Under the pieces are notes generated by a model. That model saw only the letters and a program-made list of their open reading frames with translations. It had not been told where the DNA came from and ran no database searches. This document shows, in pieces, positions 53,904 to 62,651 of a DNA stretch of 64,000 nt. The DNA comes from a bacterium (GTDB lineage Bacteria; Pseudomonadota; Alphaproteobacteria; Caulobacterales; Hyphomonadaceae): positions 124,001 to 188,000 of the forward strand of contig WGML01000005.1 in NCBI GenBank assembly GCA_016125045.1. Reading direction: 5' to 3'. Both the position numbers and the translations under genes were made by a program. The first letter of the stretch is position 1, and each line of letters starts with the position of its first letter.

Positions 53904-54158
53904 TCACCGCCGAGCTTTCCCGCTGCGACCTGCGTCCCCCCGCCCTTTTCGGCGATTACACACCGCATGGGCGAGCTGGAGGTTGTGAGACCCGTCGCCG
54001 CCGCCGCGGGACCTCGCGACGATGTGGTCGATCGTCGGCCGCTGTTTCCGCCAGATCGTCGCGTGCAGCGTCCGCCAGCGGTCCGAGGGCATCGGCTCGC
54101 CGCACAGTGCGCATCGACCGCCCTGGCGCTCGAACATCGCCTCGACGAACGGTCTCAA
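53904..54158 (-). CDS. HNH endonuclease-like small protein, overlapping folD
   Basis: 84 residues reading a compact HNH domain: ERQGGRCALCGEPM (first CxxC), TIDHIVARSRGGGDGSHNLQL (the H, then N) and HAVCNRRKG (last His and Cys, second zinc half). The catalytic His of the HNH pair is in IDHI. The preferred start is TTG overlapping the folD stop as TTGA, with AGGGG 8 bases upstream; ATG 54137 is the alternative. Orphan HNH proteins of this size nick or cut DNA; biological role unknown. Follows folD in the same operon. Confidence 0.75.
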   Translation of the reverse strand: MRPFVEAMFERQGGRCALCGEPMPSDRWRTLHATIWRKQRPTIDHIVARSRGGGDGSHNLQLAHAVCNRRKGRGDAGRSGKARR

Positions 54159-55045
54159 GCGTCTAGCCCCTCGATGGCGACGCCGCGCTGCAGGCCCGCG
54201 GCGATCACCGTGTTCCGCAGCAGGCACGCAACCGTCATCAACCCCACCCCGCCCGGCACGGGGGTGATCCAGCCTGCGACCTCCCCGCATTCATCGAAGC
54301 GCGCATCGCCGACGATCCTCGTCTTGCCCTCGCCCTTCTCCGGCGCCGGAATGCGGTTGAGGCCGACATCGATCAGCGTCGCGCCCGGCTTGATCCAGTC
54401 GCCGCGCACCATCTCGGGGCGACCAACCGCCGGAACCAGGATGTCGGCCGTTCGGCAGAGGGCGGCGAGGTCGCGCGTCCTTGAATGGGCGATCGTCACC
54501 GTGCAGTTGTCGGCGAGAAACAAGAGCGCCGCGGGTTTCCCGACGAGGATCGATCGCCCGACCACCACGACGCTGGCGCCCGCGAGGTCCGGCCCCAGCG
54601 CATGTTTTGCGAGGATCACGCAGCCGACCGGCGTACAGGGTTGCAGCCCCGGCCGCCCCTGCGACAGCCGTCCCGCCGATACTTCCGTGAGCCCGTCGAC
54701 ATCCTTGTCGGGATGGATCAGCGCGATCGCGGGTCCCTCCCTCAGTCCCGAAGGAAGCGGCAGTTGCAGCAGGATGCCGTTCACCGAAGCATCCGCGTTG
54801 AGCGCCCTGATCTCGGCTTCGACCTCGCCTTGGGTGGCCGTCGCCGGAAGCCGGCGCACGATCGAGCGCATTCCCGCCGCTTCGCATTTCTCGGCCTTTG
54901 AGCGGACATAGACCTGGCTTGCGGGGTCATCTCCGACGAGCACCACGGCGAGGCAGGGCGGTTCATCGAGCCGCGCGACCGCCGCGGCGACCCGGGCGCG
55001 GATGCCCCCCGAAATGACGGCGCCGTCCAGCAGTTCAGCAGCCAT
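54155..55045 (-). CDS. folD: Methylenetetrahydrofolate dehydrogenase / cyclohydrolase
   Basis: Bifunctional enzyme interconverting 5,10-methylene-, methenyl- and 10-formyl-THF in the cytosol. Substrate motif VYVRSKAEKCEAAGM with the catalytic Lys, GILLQLPLPSGL, DKDVDGLTEVSAGRL, the NADP-binding GRSILVGKPAALLFL and the C-terminal PVPGGVGLMTVACLL are all present. 296 residues. It may start at either of two in-frame Met codons 6 bases apart. Downstream of yggT and overlapping the HNH gene. Confidence 0.96.
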   Translation of the reverse strand: MAAELLDGAVISGGIRARVAAAVARLDEPPCLAVVLVGDDPASQVYVRSKAEKCEAAGMRSIVRRLPATATQGEVEAEIRALNADASVNGILLQLPLPSGLREGPAIALIHPDKDVDGLTEVSAGRLSQGRPGLQPCTPVGCVILAKHALGPDLAGASVVVVGRSILVGKPAALLFLADNCTVTIAHSRTRDLAALCRTADILVPAVGRPEMVRGDWIKPGATLIDVGLNRIPAPEKGEGKTRIVGDARFDECGEVAGWITPVPGGVGLMTVACLLRNTVIAAGLQRGVAIEGLDA

Positions 55046-55078
55046 GAACACCTCTTGGTCGGGAGACCCGGCCCTGCC

Positions 55079-55369
55079 TCAGAACACGTTGGGATAGACG
55101 TAGTAGGCGATCACCCGCTGCACGAGGATCACCCCCAGCACCACAACCATGGGCGACAGGTCCAGCGCGCCAAAGCGCGGCATGATCCGGCGCACCGGTC
55201 CGACGATCGGCTCCGTCACGGCGAGCAGGGTCCGCCAGATGGTCGAGACGAAACTGTTGCGCTGATTGAGCACGTTGAACGAAATCAACCATGACATCAC
55301 CGCTTGAATGATGATGACCCAGATGAACAGATCGAGGACGATCATCACGATGTCGAGTACGGCCTTCAT
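55079..55369 (-). CDS. YggT family membrane protein
   Basis: 96 residues with two hydrophobic halves in the YggT pattern: [20 protein letters not shown] with MSWLISFNV, then [20 protein letters not shown] and a last TM helix ([18 protein letters not shown]). The family is linked to osmotic or cell-division functions in other bacteria, without a defined activity. 33 bases upstream of folD on the same strand, so probably cotranscribed. Confidence 0.93.
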   Translation of the reverse strand: MKAVLDIVMIVLDLFIWVIIIQAVMSWLISFNVLNQRNSFVSTIWRTLLAVTEPIVGPVRRIMPRFGALDLSPMVVVLGVILVQRVIAYYVYPNVF

Positions 55370-55518
55370 AGGGTGGTTCGTCCTCTCGTCGGTGCGGCGT
55401 CGCGGCGCGCCCCCGCTCCGGAGGCGGCTCCGATGCTGTATCGTGCGTCGAACATGGCCCGCAACCCGTTCTTGACGAAACCGGGCGGCGGGCCTAGCAC
55501 ACGCCGTTCCAAGCCTGC

Positions 55519-55594
<76 letters not shown>

Positions 55595-55720
55595 CGGGCT
55601 TGACCACCAAAACGCGCGTCGAACGCGCAGCCCCCGCACGCAGTGCCGGCCCAAGGCAGCCGGGGCCCAGATCGCCTCCGCGTCAAGCCGCCCTTAACTT
55701 CGCTCGGCTATACGGCTCCC

Positions 55721-56152
55721 ATGCGCAGCCTGCTCCTCACCATCGCCCTCGTCCTGCCGCTCGCGGCCGCCGCGCCAGCGCGCGCGGCGCCTCCGCCGGC
55801 TGCGAAGATCGACAAGGTCGCCCAGTCCATCTCAGGGTCGGAGACCTATGTTCCAACCTTCGGGCTTCGCGCGAGCGTCGCGCGCGGCTTTGAGGTCTAC
55901 GGCATGATCTCGGTCGACGCCGGCCTCGATGTTCCGACCGCCGCAGCGCGCAAGCGCGTCCAGTCCCAGCGTCCGCGTGTGTTCGACGCGATGCGGGCGG
56001 CGGTGTCGAGCTATGCCTCCACCTCCTACACCCCGGGAGCGGCGCCCGACGCGGACATGCTGCGCGCCCGCATGCAAAAGGCGGTCGACACGGTGCTCGG
56101 CAAGGGCGAGGCGACGGTCGCGCTCGCCTCCGTCATCGTGTTCGCGAAATAG
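55721..56152 (+). CDS. Exported FliL-like conserved protein
   Basis: 143 residues with a Sec signal (SLLLTIALVLPLAAAAPARA) and a mature domain: TYVPTFGLRASVARGFEVYGMISVD, RKRVQSQRPRVFDAMRAAVSS and a long helix to VDTVLGKGEATVALASVIVFAK. The order (strand, 'P-x-hFDAhR' helix, helix, final V-x-F strand) recalls FliL/stomatin-like domains of flagellar stators, but the match is by eye only. It is transcribed just after tRNA-Ala. Confidence 0.6.
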   Translation: MRSLLLTIALVLPLAAAAPARAAPPPAAKIDKVAQSISGSETYVPTFGLRASVARGFEVYGMISVDAGLDVPTAAARKRVQSQRPRVFDAMRAAVSSYASTSYTPGAAPDADMLRARMQKAVDTVLGKGEATVALASVIVFAK

Positions 56153-56179
56153 GCCCCGCGACTTCCAGCCCTCGCGCCC

Positions 56180-56476
56180 TCAGGCGGCGGCTTCATCCAT
56201 GAACGCCGCAAGATCCACATCCTTGCGCGTGACCCCGCCAGCGTCATGCGTCGCGAGCGTCACCTCCACCCGGCTGTAGACGTTGAACCACTCCGGGTGG
56301 TGGTCCATCTGTTCGGCCTTCATCGCCACGCGTGTCATGAACGCAAAGGCGCGATTGAAATCGCGGAATCGATACGTCTTGCAGATCGCATCCCGCCCCT
56401 CCACCACCGCCCAGCCGGACAGCGCCTGCACCGCCGCGGCGGCGCCGATGAGATCCTTCGCCGGAGTGGTCGTCAT
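56180..56476 (-). CDS. phhB: 4a-hydroxytetrahydrobiopterin dehydratase
   Basis: Pterin-4a-carbinolamine dehydratase, recycling the pterin cofactor after aromatic-amino-acid hydroxylation. Family motif [20 protein letters not shown] followed by [21 protein letters not shown], with the paired His of the active site. 98 residues, complete. No phenylalanine hydroxylase gene adjoins. 22 bases after the HAD gene on the same strand. Confidence 0.95.
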   Translation of the reverse strand: MTTTPAKDLIGAAAAVQALSGWAVVEGRDAICKTYRFRDFNRAFAFMTRVAMKAEQMDHHPEWFNVYSRVEVTLATHDAGGVTRKDVDLAAFMDEAAA

Positions 56477-56498
56477 GCTGCTCGCCTCCGTCTCGGGT

Positions 56499-57152
56499 TC
56501 AGAACGTCAGTCCGGTGGCCCGCGACAGGTCAGCGAGCAACTGGGCCTCTGAAACCACCTTGATCGTCGTCATGCCCATCTCGCGGGCCGGTTTCAAGTT
56601 CACGCCAAGATCATCGAGATAGACGCAGGCGGACGGCTCGACGCCGAGCGCGTCGCACATCATCCGATAGATTCGCGGGTCGGGCTTTCTCAGGCCAGCC
56701 TTTGAACTCTCGATCACATGGTCAAACAGCGCGAATATCCCTGCAATCTGCTCCGCCTTGACGGGGTCGCCGGCCATCCCCGCGCCGCGCCCCGTTGGGG
56801 CGTTGTTCGTGATGCACCCCACGCGAACATGCGCTTTGCAGATATTGAGCGCTTCGACCACGCGCGGCCGGACATCCCCCGACAGAAGGGCCAGCACGTC
56901 GCGCCCCCGCACCGCGCGCCCACGTGCGGCGGACTCCTGCTCGAACAACCGGTCAAACGCGTCGGCGTCAAGCTCCGAACGCTCGAGCTTCGCCCAGGCG
57001 TTTTCATCCGGATTCACCGCATTGACACCGCGCAGGAAATTCTCGGGGAGCCCGTGTTCGCGCTCATAGCGGTTGAACGCGTCGAACGGCGAGGTCGTCA
57101 CCACGCCGCCAAAATCCCAAAGGACCGCCTGGACGCCAGGGTTTATCGACAT
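56499..57152 (-). CDS. HAD-superfamily phosphatase (subfamily IA)
   Basis: HAD hydrolase with motif [15 protein letters not shown], where the usual second Asp (DxD) is Gly, as in the DFGG/DLGN subgroup; motif [10 protein letters not shown]; motif III Lys in [15 protein letters not shown]; motif [15 protein letters not shown]. 217 residues with a helical cap between I and II. The missing general-acid Asp suggests altered chemistry or weaker phosphatase action; related epoxide-hydrolase N-domains and YihX-like enzymes are possible comparisons. Substrate unknown. Confidence 0.85.
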   Translation of the reverse strand: MSINPGVQAVLWDFGGVVTTSPFDAFNRYEREHGLPENFLRGVNAVNPDENAWAKLERSELDADAFDRLFEQESAARGRAVRGRDVLALLSGDVRPRVVEALNICKAHVRVGCITNNAPTGRGAGMAGDPVKAEQIAGIFALFDHVIESSKAGLRKPDPRIYRMMCDALGVEPSACVYLDDLGVNLKPAREMGMTTIKVVSEAQLLADLSRATGLTF

Positions 57153-57183
57153 GAGTCCTCCAGGAGTTCCTTGCGCCCCCCGA

Positions 57184-57678
57184 TCAGATTTCGATTTCAG
57201 GCTGATCGGCCTCTCGGCGGAACGGACCCTTGTACCGCGGATCGGTCCGGCGGCGCCGATCCGGCCCGAAATATCCGAACGCCTTTATGAACGGGCGACG
57301 CCGCTCGATCACGGCGTTGATGCGGCTCGCAAGATCGGCTGGCCGGATCGGCTTGACGAGAAACTCGTCGACGCCCGCGTTGATCGCCTGAAGGATGTTG
57401 TGCCGCTCCGAATACCCGCTGATCATGATGATCGGAACGAATGGGTTGGCGCTGTCGGAACTCGTGCGCACGGTTCTGCAGAACTCGAACCCGTCGACCC
57501 CCATCAGCTTGATGTCGATCAGGACAAGATCGATCGAGCCGGTGTTGAAAATCTGCAGGCCGTCGATCACATCCGACGCCTCGCGCACATTGCGGATGCC
57601 GAACCCCCCCAGCATCGCACGCATGAGCACACGCATCTGCGAATTGTCGTCAACGATGAGGACGTTCGTGGTCTTCAA
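57184..57678 (-). CDS. Single-domain response regulator
   Basis: Receiver domain with Asp10/Asp11, phospho-acceptor Asp55 (LVLIDIKLMG), Ser87 at the switch position and Lys109 (FLVKPI). After the domain (about residue 128) comes a 35-residue tail rather than an output domain: FGYFGPDRRRRTDPRYKG and an acidic end. The GPDRRRR motif is a short conserved tail of alphaproteobacterial receivers and could bind a partner. No kinase gene adjoins, so the pathway is unknown. Diverges from hldE. Confidence 0.9.
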   Translation of the reverse strand: MKTTNVLIVDDNSQMRVLMRAMLGGFGIRNVREASDVIDGLQIFNTGSIDLVLIDIKLMGVDGFEFCRTVRTSSDSANPFVPIIMISGYSERHNILQAINAGVDEFLVKPIRPADLASRINAVIERRRPFIKAFGYFGPDRRRRTDPRYKGPFRREADQPEIEI

Positions 57679-58073
57679 CGACGTATGACGCCGGCAGCTT
57701 TCATCCGCAGACGAACGCCCGCCCTTTCCCCGACTTCCCTGCCCCTCGCCTCCCCAGGCGTGGAGTCCCCCTGATTATTCCGCACATTCTTCCGACCGCC
57801 TCTGCCTGGACTTTCATCCAACAGTCCGAATGAAGGCAAGATTGTCGGAGCGCAAGCCACCCTGAAACCAGCGTTACGTCAAGCGAAATCGAACGAGGTC
57901 GAGGTGCTGGGTGTCTGAAGCCCAACGCCTCTTGCCGCCAGTATCTTGCGATCTCTATCTGCCGGCTTCGGTGCACGGACATTCTTCATCACGCGGGATA
58001 TTTGTGCGACAGCACGTTCGGCCGCCGCGTTCAAAGCTCACCGCGTCGCGAGGCGGCTCCCGGAGACGGACGG
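57679..58073. other. Intergenic region between response regulator and hldE
   Basis: 395 bases between divergent genes. No convincing gene, hairpin or RNA element seen; only long GC-driven open frames. It must hold both promoters. GGAG at 58062-58065 serves hldE. Confidence 0.4.
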
Positions 58074-59525
58074 ATGCTGAACACGACCCGAATCAACACG
58101 CTTGCGCAGGGCCGCGTGCTCGTGGTCGGGGATGTCATGCTCGATCACTATGTTTCCGGTCGGGTCTCCCGCGTCTCGGAGGAAGCGCCCGTGCCGATCA
58201 TAAGGGTCGAGAGCGAGCGCTCGACACCCGGCGGGGCGGCCAATGTCGCGCTCAACATAACCGCTCTCGGCGGCCGCGCGCACCTCGTCGGAGCCGTCGG
58301 AGAGGACCATGCCGGCGCGTCTCTCGCCTCCCTGCTGGACCTCGCCCCGGGCCTCGATCATCAGCTCGTTCGGACCCCCGCGCGGCCGACAACACTCAAG
58401 ACCCGATACCTCGGCGCGCAGCATCAGCTCCTCCGAGTGGACCATGAGGACAGCTCGGCGCTCTCCCCTGAACTCGCCCACGCCGTCGCCGAGGCCGCGA
58501 CCGCCTCGCTTGCGGGATGCGGCGCCGTCATTCTTTCCGACTACGCAAAGGGCGTGCTCACCGATGAGGTGATCGCCGGCGTCATCGGGGCGGCCCAGAC
58601 CCTCGGCGTACCTGTGGTGATTGATCCCAAGCGCCACGACTGGGCGGCGTATTCCGGCGCCTTCCTGATCACCCCGAACCGCCGGGAACTCGCGCTGGCC
58701 TCGGGGCTGCCGGTCGACAGCGACGAAGACGCCGAGGCCGCCGCCAAGGCCATGTCGGCCTTGACCGGCGCGGCGATCCTCCTCACCCGGTCGGAGCGCG
58801 GCATGTCGCTCTTCACTCCCGGAGCCGCGACGGTTCATCTTCCGGCCCGCGCGCGAGAAGTGTTCGATGTCTCCGGCGCGGGCGACACCGTGACCGCCGT
58901 CGTCGCGCTCGCGCTCGCCTCGGGGTTGGACCTCGCGACGGGGATGTCGCTTGCAAACGCCGCCGCCGGCGTCGTCGTCGGCAAGCGAGGAACCGCCACC
59001 GCATCGCGGGAGGACATCATCCGCGAACTTGGGCTTGCTCCTGATCCATCCTCGGGACCGGGTGCAAGCGCGCTTGGCGACGTGGTGGAAGCGCGCCAGG
59101 CCTGGGCCGCGGCCGGGCTCCGGGTCGGCTTCACCAACGGATGCTTCGACATCCTCCACGCCGGCCATATCGCCCTCATCGGCGAAGCGGCCGCCGCCTG
59201 CGACCGGCTCATCGTCGCCATCAACTCCGATGCATCCGTCTCCCGTTTGAAAGGGCCGTCGCGACCCGTGCAGTCGGAAGCGGCGCGGGCGCGCGTGATG
59301 TCGGCGCTGCGAGGCGTCTCCGCGGTCGTCGTCTTCGCGGACGACACCCCGCTTCGCATCATCGAGGCGCTCCAGCCGGACGTGCTGATCAAGGGCGCCG
59401 ACTACGCGGAAGCAGAGATCGTCGGCGCCGATCTCGTGAAGTCGCGGGGCGGACGCGTCATCCGGGTCGGTCTGGTCGATGGCCAGTCCTCGAGCGCCGT
59501 GATCGCCCGGTCCAAGGGCGAATAA
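58074..59525 (+). CDS. hldE: Bifunctional heptose-7-phosphate kinase / heptose-1-phosphate adenylyltransferase
   Basis: Makes ADP-glycero-manno-heptose for the LPS core. N-terminal PfkB kinase (residues 1-320): GDVMLDHYVSGRVSRVSEEAP, PGGAANVALNITALGG, VFDVSGAGDTVTAVVALAL with the catalytic Asp. C-terminal nucleotidyltransferase: VGFTNGCFDILHAGHIALI with the HxGH, and INSDASVSRLKGP. 483 residues, full fusion. Start MLNTTR has GGAG about 8 bases upstream. Collinear with the DprE-like pair after a 136-base gap. Confidence 0.96.
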   Translation: MLNTTRINTLAQGRVLVVGDVMLDHYVSGRVSRVSEEAPVPIIRVESERSTPGGAANVALNITALGGRAHLVGAVGEDHAGASLASLLDLAPGLDHQLVRTPARPTTLKTRYLGAQHQLLRVDHEDSSALSPELAHAVAEAATASLAGCGAVILSDYAKGVLTDEVIAGVIGAAQTLGVPVVIDPKRHDWAAYSGAFLITPNRRELALASGLPVDSDEDAEAAAKAMSALTGAAILLTRSERGMSLFTPGAATVHLPARAREVFDVSGAGDTVTAVVALALASGLDLATGMSLANAAAGVVVGKRGTATASREDIIRELGLAPDPSSGPGASALGDVVEARQAWAAAGLRVGFTNGCFDILHAGHIALIGEAAAACDRLIVAINSDASVSRLKGPSRPVQSEAARARVMSALRGVSAVVVFADDTPLRIIEALQPDVLIKGADYAEAEIVGADLVKSRGGRVIRVGLVDGQSSSAVIARSKGE

Positions 59526-59661
59526 CGGCGCGACCTTTTCGCGGATCAATGGTTTTGCAGGACTTGTTCGGCCATACTGCCAAGGTTGGCGGGGCGTCAT
59601 GGTCGATCGCTCCCGCGGCGCGCGCCCGGTGCGTCCCGATCAGTCGAGTTGTCATCACGCC

Positions 59662-60993
59662 ATGGCCGCCATCGATTTCACGCCTGTCGACCGCCTCTCC
59701 TCCTGGGGGCGTCTGACCGCCGCGCCGCACCGCGTCGCCCGTCCTCGCTTTCGCGACCAGCTGCCGGGCGTCGTTGCCTCGCTCTCATCCGCCGATCCCG
59801 GCCTCGCGATCGGCCTGCGACGCGCTTACGGTGACAGCAATCTCAACCCTGGCGGCCGGGTGATCGACATGACCGGCCTCGACCGGCTGATCGCCTTCGA
59901 TCGCGAGACGGGAATCGTGCGCGCGGAAGCGGGCGCGTCCCTGTCCCAGATCATCGCTGTCCTGGCGCCCGCGGGCTGGTTCCCGGCGACCACGCCCGGA
60001 ACGCGCTTCGTGACGTTGGGCGGCGCCGTCGCGAACGACGTCCACGGCAAGAACCACCACGCCGTGGGCAGCTTCGGCAACTGGGTCACGCGCATGATGA
60101 TCCATCGCAGCGACGGGCCTCCGCGGGAGGTCGCCATCGGCGACCCGCTGTTCCACGCCACGGTGGGGGGGCTTGGCCTCACCGGCCTTATCGAGTGGGT
60201 CGAGTTCCAGGCGACGCCGATTGATTCCACCTGGCTCGAGGCGGAGGAGACATCCTTCGAGTCGCTCGACGGCTACTTCGAGCTTTCCGACACGCGACGC
60301 GCGTCCTTCGAACACACGCTCGCCTGGATCGATTGTCTTGCTCACGGCGACAATCTCGGCCGGGGCGTGTTCTCGTCGGCGAACTGGGCGGCGACCGGCG
60401 GGCTCAGACTGCACGCCGCCTCTCCTCGCCTGTCTGCGCCCTTCGGCGCGCCGGGCTTTGCCTTCAACCGGATGACGATCGGCGCGCTCAACACGCTGTA
60501 TCATGGTGCGAAGTCGATGAGCGGCGGACGCAAGCGGGTCCACTATTCCGGGTTTCTCTACCCGCTCGACGGCGTGGCGCACTGGAACCGGCTGTATGGC
60601 GGTCGCGGGTTTTATCAATACCAGTGCGTGATCCCGAAGTCGGAGGCGAGAGCCGCGCTGACGGACATTCTCAGTCTCGTCGCAAAGTCCGGACAGGGGT
60701 CATTTCCGGCCGTGCTGAAGGACTTCGGCGACATCGCGCCGGTCGGACTGATATCATTCCCGATGGAGGGGGTCACGCTTGCGATCGACTTCCCGAACAA
60801 GGGATCGCGCACGACCAGCCTGTTCTCGGAACTCGATGCGATCGTGTCTTCAGCCGGCGGCCGCATCTATCCCGCCAAGGACGCACGGGCCGCCGCCCGG
60901 ATGTTCAGGGACAGCTATCCCGGCTGGGAAGGCTTTGGCGCCTATGTCGACCCGGCATTCCGTTCCGCATTCTGGGAGCGCGTGTCCAGTTGA
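59662..60993 (+). CDS. DprE1-like FAD-dependent oxidase
   Basis: FAD-linked oxidase of the decaprenylphosphoryl-ribose oxidase type, oxidising a polyprenyl-phospho-ribose at C2 as the first half of an epimerisation to arabinose. FAD domain with PGTRFVTLGGAVANDVHGKNHH AVGSFG (spaces added) very close to mycobacterial DprE1; the C-terminal block has YQYQCVIP, KDFGDIAPVGLISFPMEGV and GGRIYPAKDAR. Where mycobacterial DprE1 has the benzothiazinone-target Cys (ICVDFP), this protein has LAIDFP. 443 residues. The stop overlaps the TTG start of the SDR gene. Confidence 0.85.
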   Translation: MAAIDFTPVDRLSSWGRLTAAPHRVARPRFRDQLPGVVASLSSADPGLAIGLRRAYGDSNLNPGGRVIDMTGLDRLIAFDRETGIVRAEAGASLSQIIAVLAPAGWFPATTPGTRFVTLGGAVANDVHGKNHHAVGSFGNWVTRMMIHRSDGPPREVAIGDPLFHATVGGLGLTGLIEWVEFQATPIDSTWLEAEETSFESLDGYFELSDTRRASFEHTLAWIDCLAHGDNLGRGVFSSANWAATGGLRLHAASPRLSAPFGAPGFAFNRMTIGALNTLYHGAKSMSGGRKRVHYSGFLYPLDGVAHWNRLYGGRGFYQYQCVIPKSEARAALTDILSLVAKSGQGSFPAVLKDFGDIAPVGLISFPMEGVTLAIDFPNKGSRTTSLFSELDAIVSSAGGRIYPAKDARAAARMFRDSYPGWEGFGAYVDPAFRSAFWERVSS

Positions 60994-61865
60994 GCCCGTC
61001 CCCCACCGACTCCGCCACGCCCCCGGACACGCCGCCCCCGGACACGCCGCCCTCGGACAAGTCGCCGCCAAACACGGCGTCAACCGATCGAGACCCCGCG
61101 CCGCGCGCCGCTTCGCACGCCGGATCAAAGGGCGTCGTCATCCTTGGCGGGCTGTCGGCCATCGCTCAGGCGACCGCCCGCCTCTACGCGGCTGAAGGCG
61201 CGCGCATCATGCTGGTGGGCCGGAACGCGGACCGCCTCTCCCAGGTCGCCGCCGACCTGCGCGCAAGAGGCGCCGCGCGCAGCGAAGTCTCCGTGCTCGA
61301 TCTCGCCGCCGCCGCGCCTCAGGCGCGCGACCACCTCACCGGCTGGTCCGATTCGCTCGGCGGAATCGACCACATCCATCTTGCCTATGGGGTGCTGGGC
61401 GAGGGTCCGGCGCCCGACACCCTGCCCGATCTTGCATCGCTTCTGGACGTGAACTTCACCAGCGCCGCCCTCTGGAGCGAGGCCGCCGTCGACCATCTGG
61501 CGACGCGCGGCCGAGGCGCTCTTGTCGTTATCGGGTCTGTCGCCGGGGACCGCGGCCGCCAATCGAACTACGCCTATGGCGCCGCGAAGGGCGGTCTTGC
61601 TCTCTTTGTGCAGGGCCTCGCGCATCGGGTGTCGGGATCCGGCGTCCGGGTCGCGCTCGTCAAACCGGGCTTTGTCGACACGCCGATGACCGACCGGATG
61701 AAAAAAGGCGGGCCGCTCTGGGCGACGCCCGATGCGGTCGCACGCACCTTGCGACGGGCGGCCGACCGCGGCGGACCGATCCACTACGCTCCATGGTTCT
61801 GGCGCTTCATCATGCTCGCCATCCGCGCAACGCCCGCCCTCGTGTTCCACCGCACGAAGCTGTGA
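60990..61865 (+). CDS. DprE2-like short-chain dehydrogenase/reductase
   Basis: Reductase partner expected to reduce the keto intermediate made by the DprE1-like enzyme. SDR Rossmann motif reads VVILGGLSAIAQATARLYA (TGxxxGIG replaced by GGLSAIA, as in DprE2), then RIMLVGRN; active site Ser in VIGSVAGDRGR and YGAAK. N-terminal 50 residues are a Pro/Asp/Thr-rich low-complexity leader (TPPDTPPPDTPPSDKSPPN). TTG start overlaps the upstream stop (TTGA), coupling the two. 291 residues. Full pathway genes (prenyl-PRPP synthase, arabinosyltransferases) are not in the window. Confidence 0.8.
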   Translation: MSPSPTDSATPPDTPPPDTPPSDKSPPNTASTDRDPAPRAASHAGSKGVVILGGLSAIAQATARLYAAEGARIMLVGRNADRLSQVAADLRARGAARSEVSVLDLAAAAPQARDHLTGWSDSLGGIDHIHLAYGVLGEGPAPDTLPDLASLLDVNFTSAALWSEAAVDHLATRGRGALVVIGSVAGDRGRQSNYAYGAAKGGLALFVQGLAHRVSGSGVRVALVKPGFVDTPMTDRMKKGGPLWATPDAVARTLRRAADRGGPIHYAPWFWRFIMLAIRATPALVFHRTKL

Positions 61866-61930
61866 GCGGGTTTTGCTGGCGCACGCCGGCGTCGATGTTA
61901 TAAAGTTACGTTCCTTAGAGGAGCGTGAGG

Positions 61931-62647
61931 ATGTCCGGGGAACCACCTGCTGTCGCAATGCGCGACCTCGTCTTCGGCTGGGGAAGCGGCCGCGCCATTC
62001 TCGACATCGAAACATTTCGCGTGGACCGCGGCGAGCGCGTCTTCCTGCGCGGCCCCAGCGGCAGCGGCAAGAGCACGCTTCTCGGCGTCATCTCGGGCGT
62101 CCTCGAACCGCGCGCGGGCGAGGTCGAGCTCTTCGGCGAACGGCTCGGCGCGCTGTCGGCCTCCCGTCGCGACCGCCTGAGAGGCGCGGAGCTGGGGGTG
62201 ATCTTCCAGCTGTTCAATCTCGTTCCCTACCTGTCGGTGACAGAGAATGTCGTCCTGCCCTGTCGACTGTCCGCTGAGCGGGCGAGGCGGGTGAAGGAGA
62301 CCGGGCGCTCCCTGGATGCGGAAGCAAAACGGCTGCTCGACCGGCTCGGCCTCGGCGCGGAGGCGCTGCTTCGGCGCCGCGTCACCGACCTCAGCGTCGG
62401 GCAGCAGCAACGCGTCGCGGCCGCCCGCGCGCTCATGGGCGGGCCATCCCTCATCATCGCCGACGAGCCGACCTCCTCGCTGGACATCGATGCAAGAGAG
62501 CGCTTCGTGGACCTGCTGAAGGAGGGATGCGCGGAACGAGGCTCGGCCCTCTTGTTCGTCAGCCACGACACCACCCTGTCGGCGCAGTTCGACCGGGTGG
62601 TGGACCTCGCCGCCATCAACCGCGCCCGCGTCGAGGAGGCGGCCTAG
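61931..62647 (+). CDS. LolD/MacB-like ABC transporter ATP-binding protein
   Basis: ATPase with Walker A RGPSGSGKSTLLG, Q-loop VIFQLFNLVPYLSVTENVV, a signature slightly changed to LSVGQQQRVAAARALM, Walker B LIIADEPTSSLD and switch His FVSHD. 238 residues. AGAGGAG 7 bases before the ATG; a GTG two codons earlier is less likely. Paired with the permease gene 4 bases downstream; a type VII exporter. Confidence 0.93.
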   Translation: MSGEPPAVAMRDLVFGWGSGRAILDIETFRVDRGERVFLRGPSGSGKSTLLGVISGVLEPRAGEVELFGERLGALSASRRDRLRGAELGVIFQLFNLVPYLSVTENVVLPCRLSAERARRVKETGRSLDAEAKRLLDRLGLGAEALLRRRVTDLSVGQQQRVAAARALMGGPSLIIADEPTSSLDIDARERFVDLLKEGCAERGSALLFVSHDTTLSAQFDRVVDLAAINRARVEEAA

Positions 62648-62651
62648 TCCG

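Noticed and set aside
53874..54911. 345-residue plus-strand open frame
   Set aside because: Antisense to folD and the HNH gene, both of which have clear family motifs on the other strand.
60333..60989. N-terminal extension of the SDR gene across the DprE1-like gene
   Set aside because: The extension overlaps a well-supported gene in another frame and is Arg-rich; the TTG at the stop-codon overlap is the better start.
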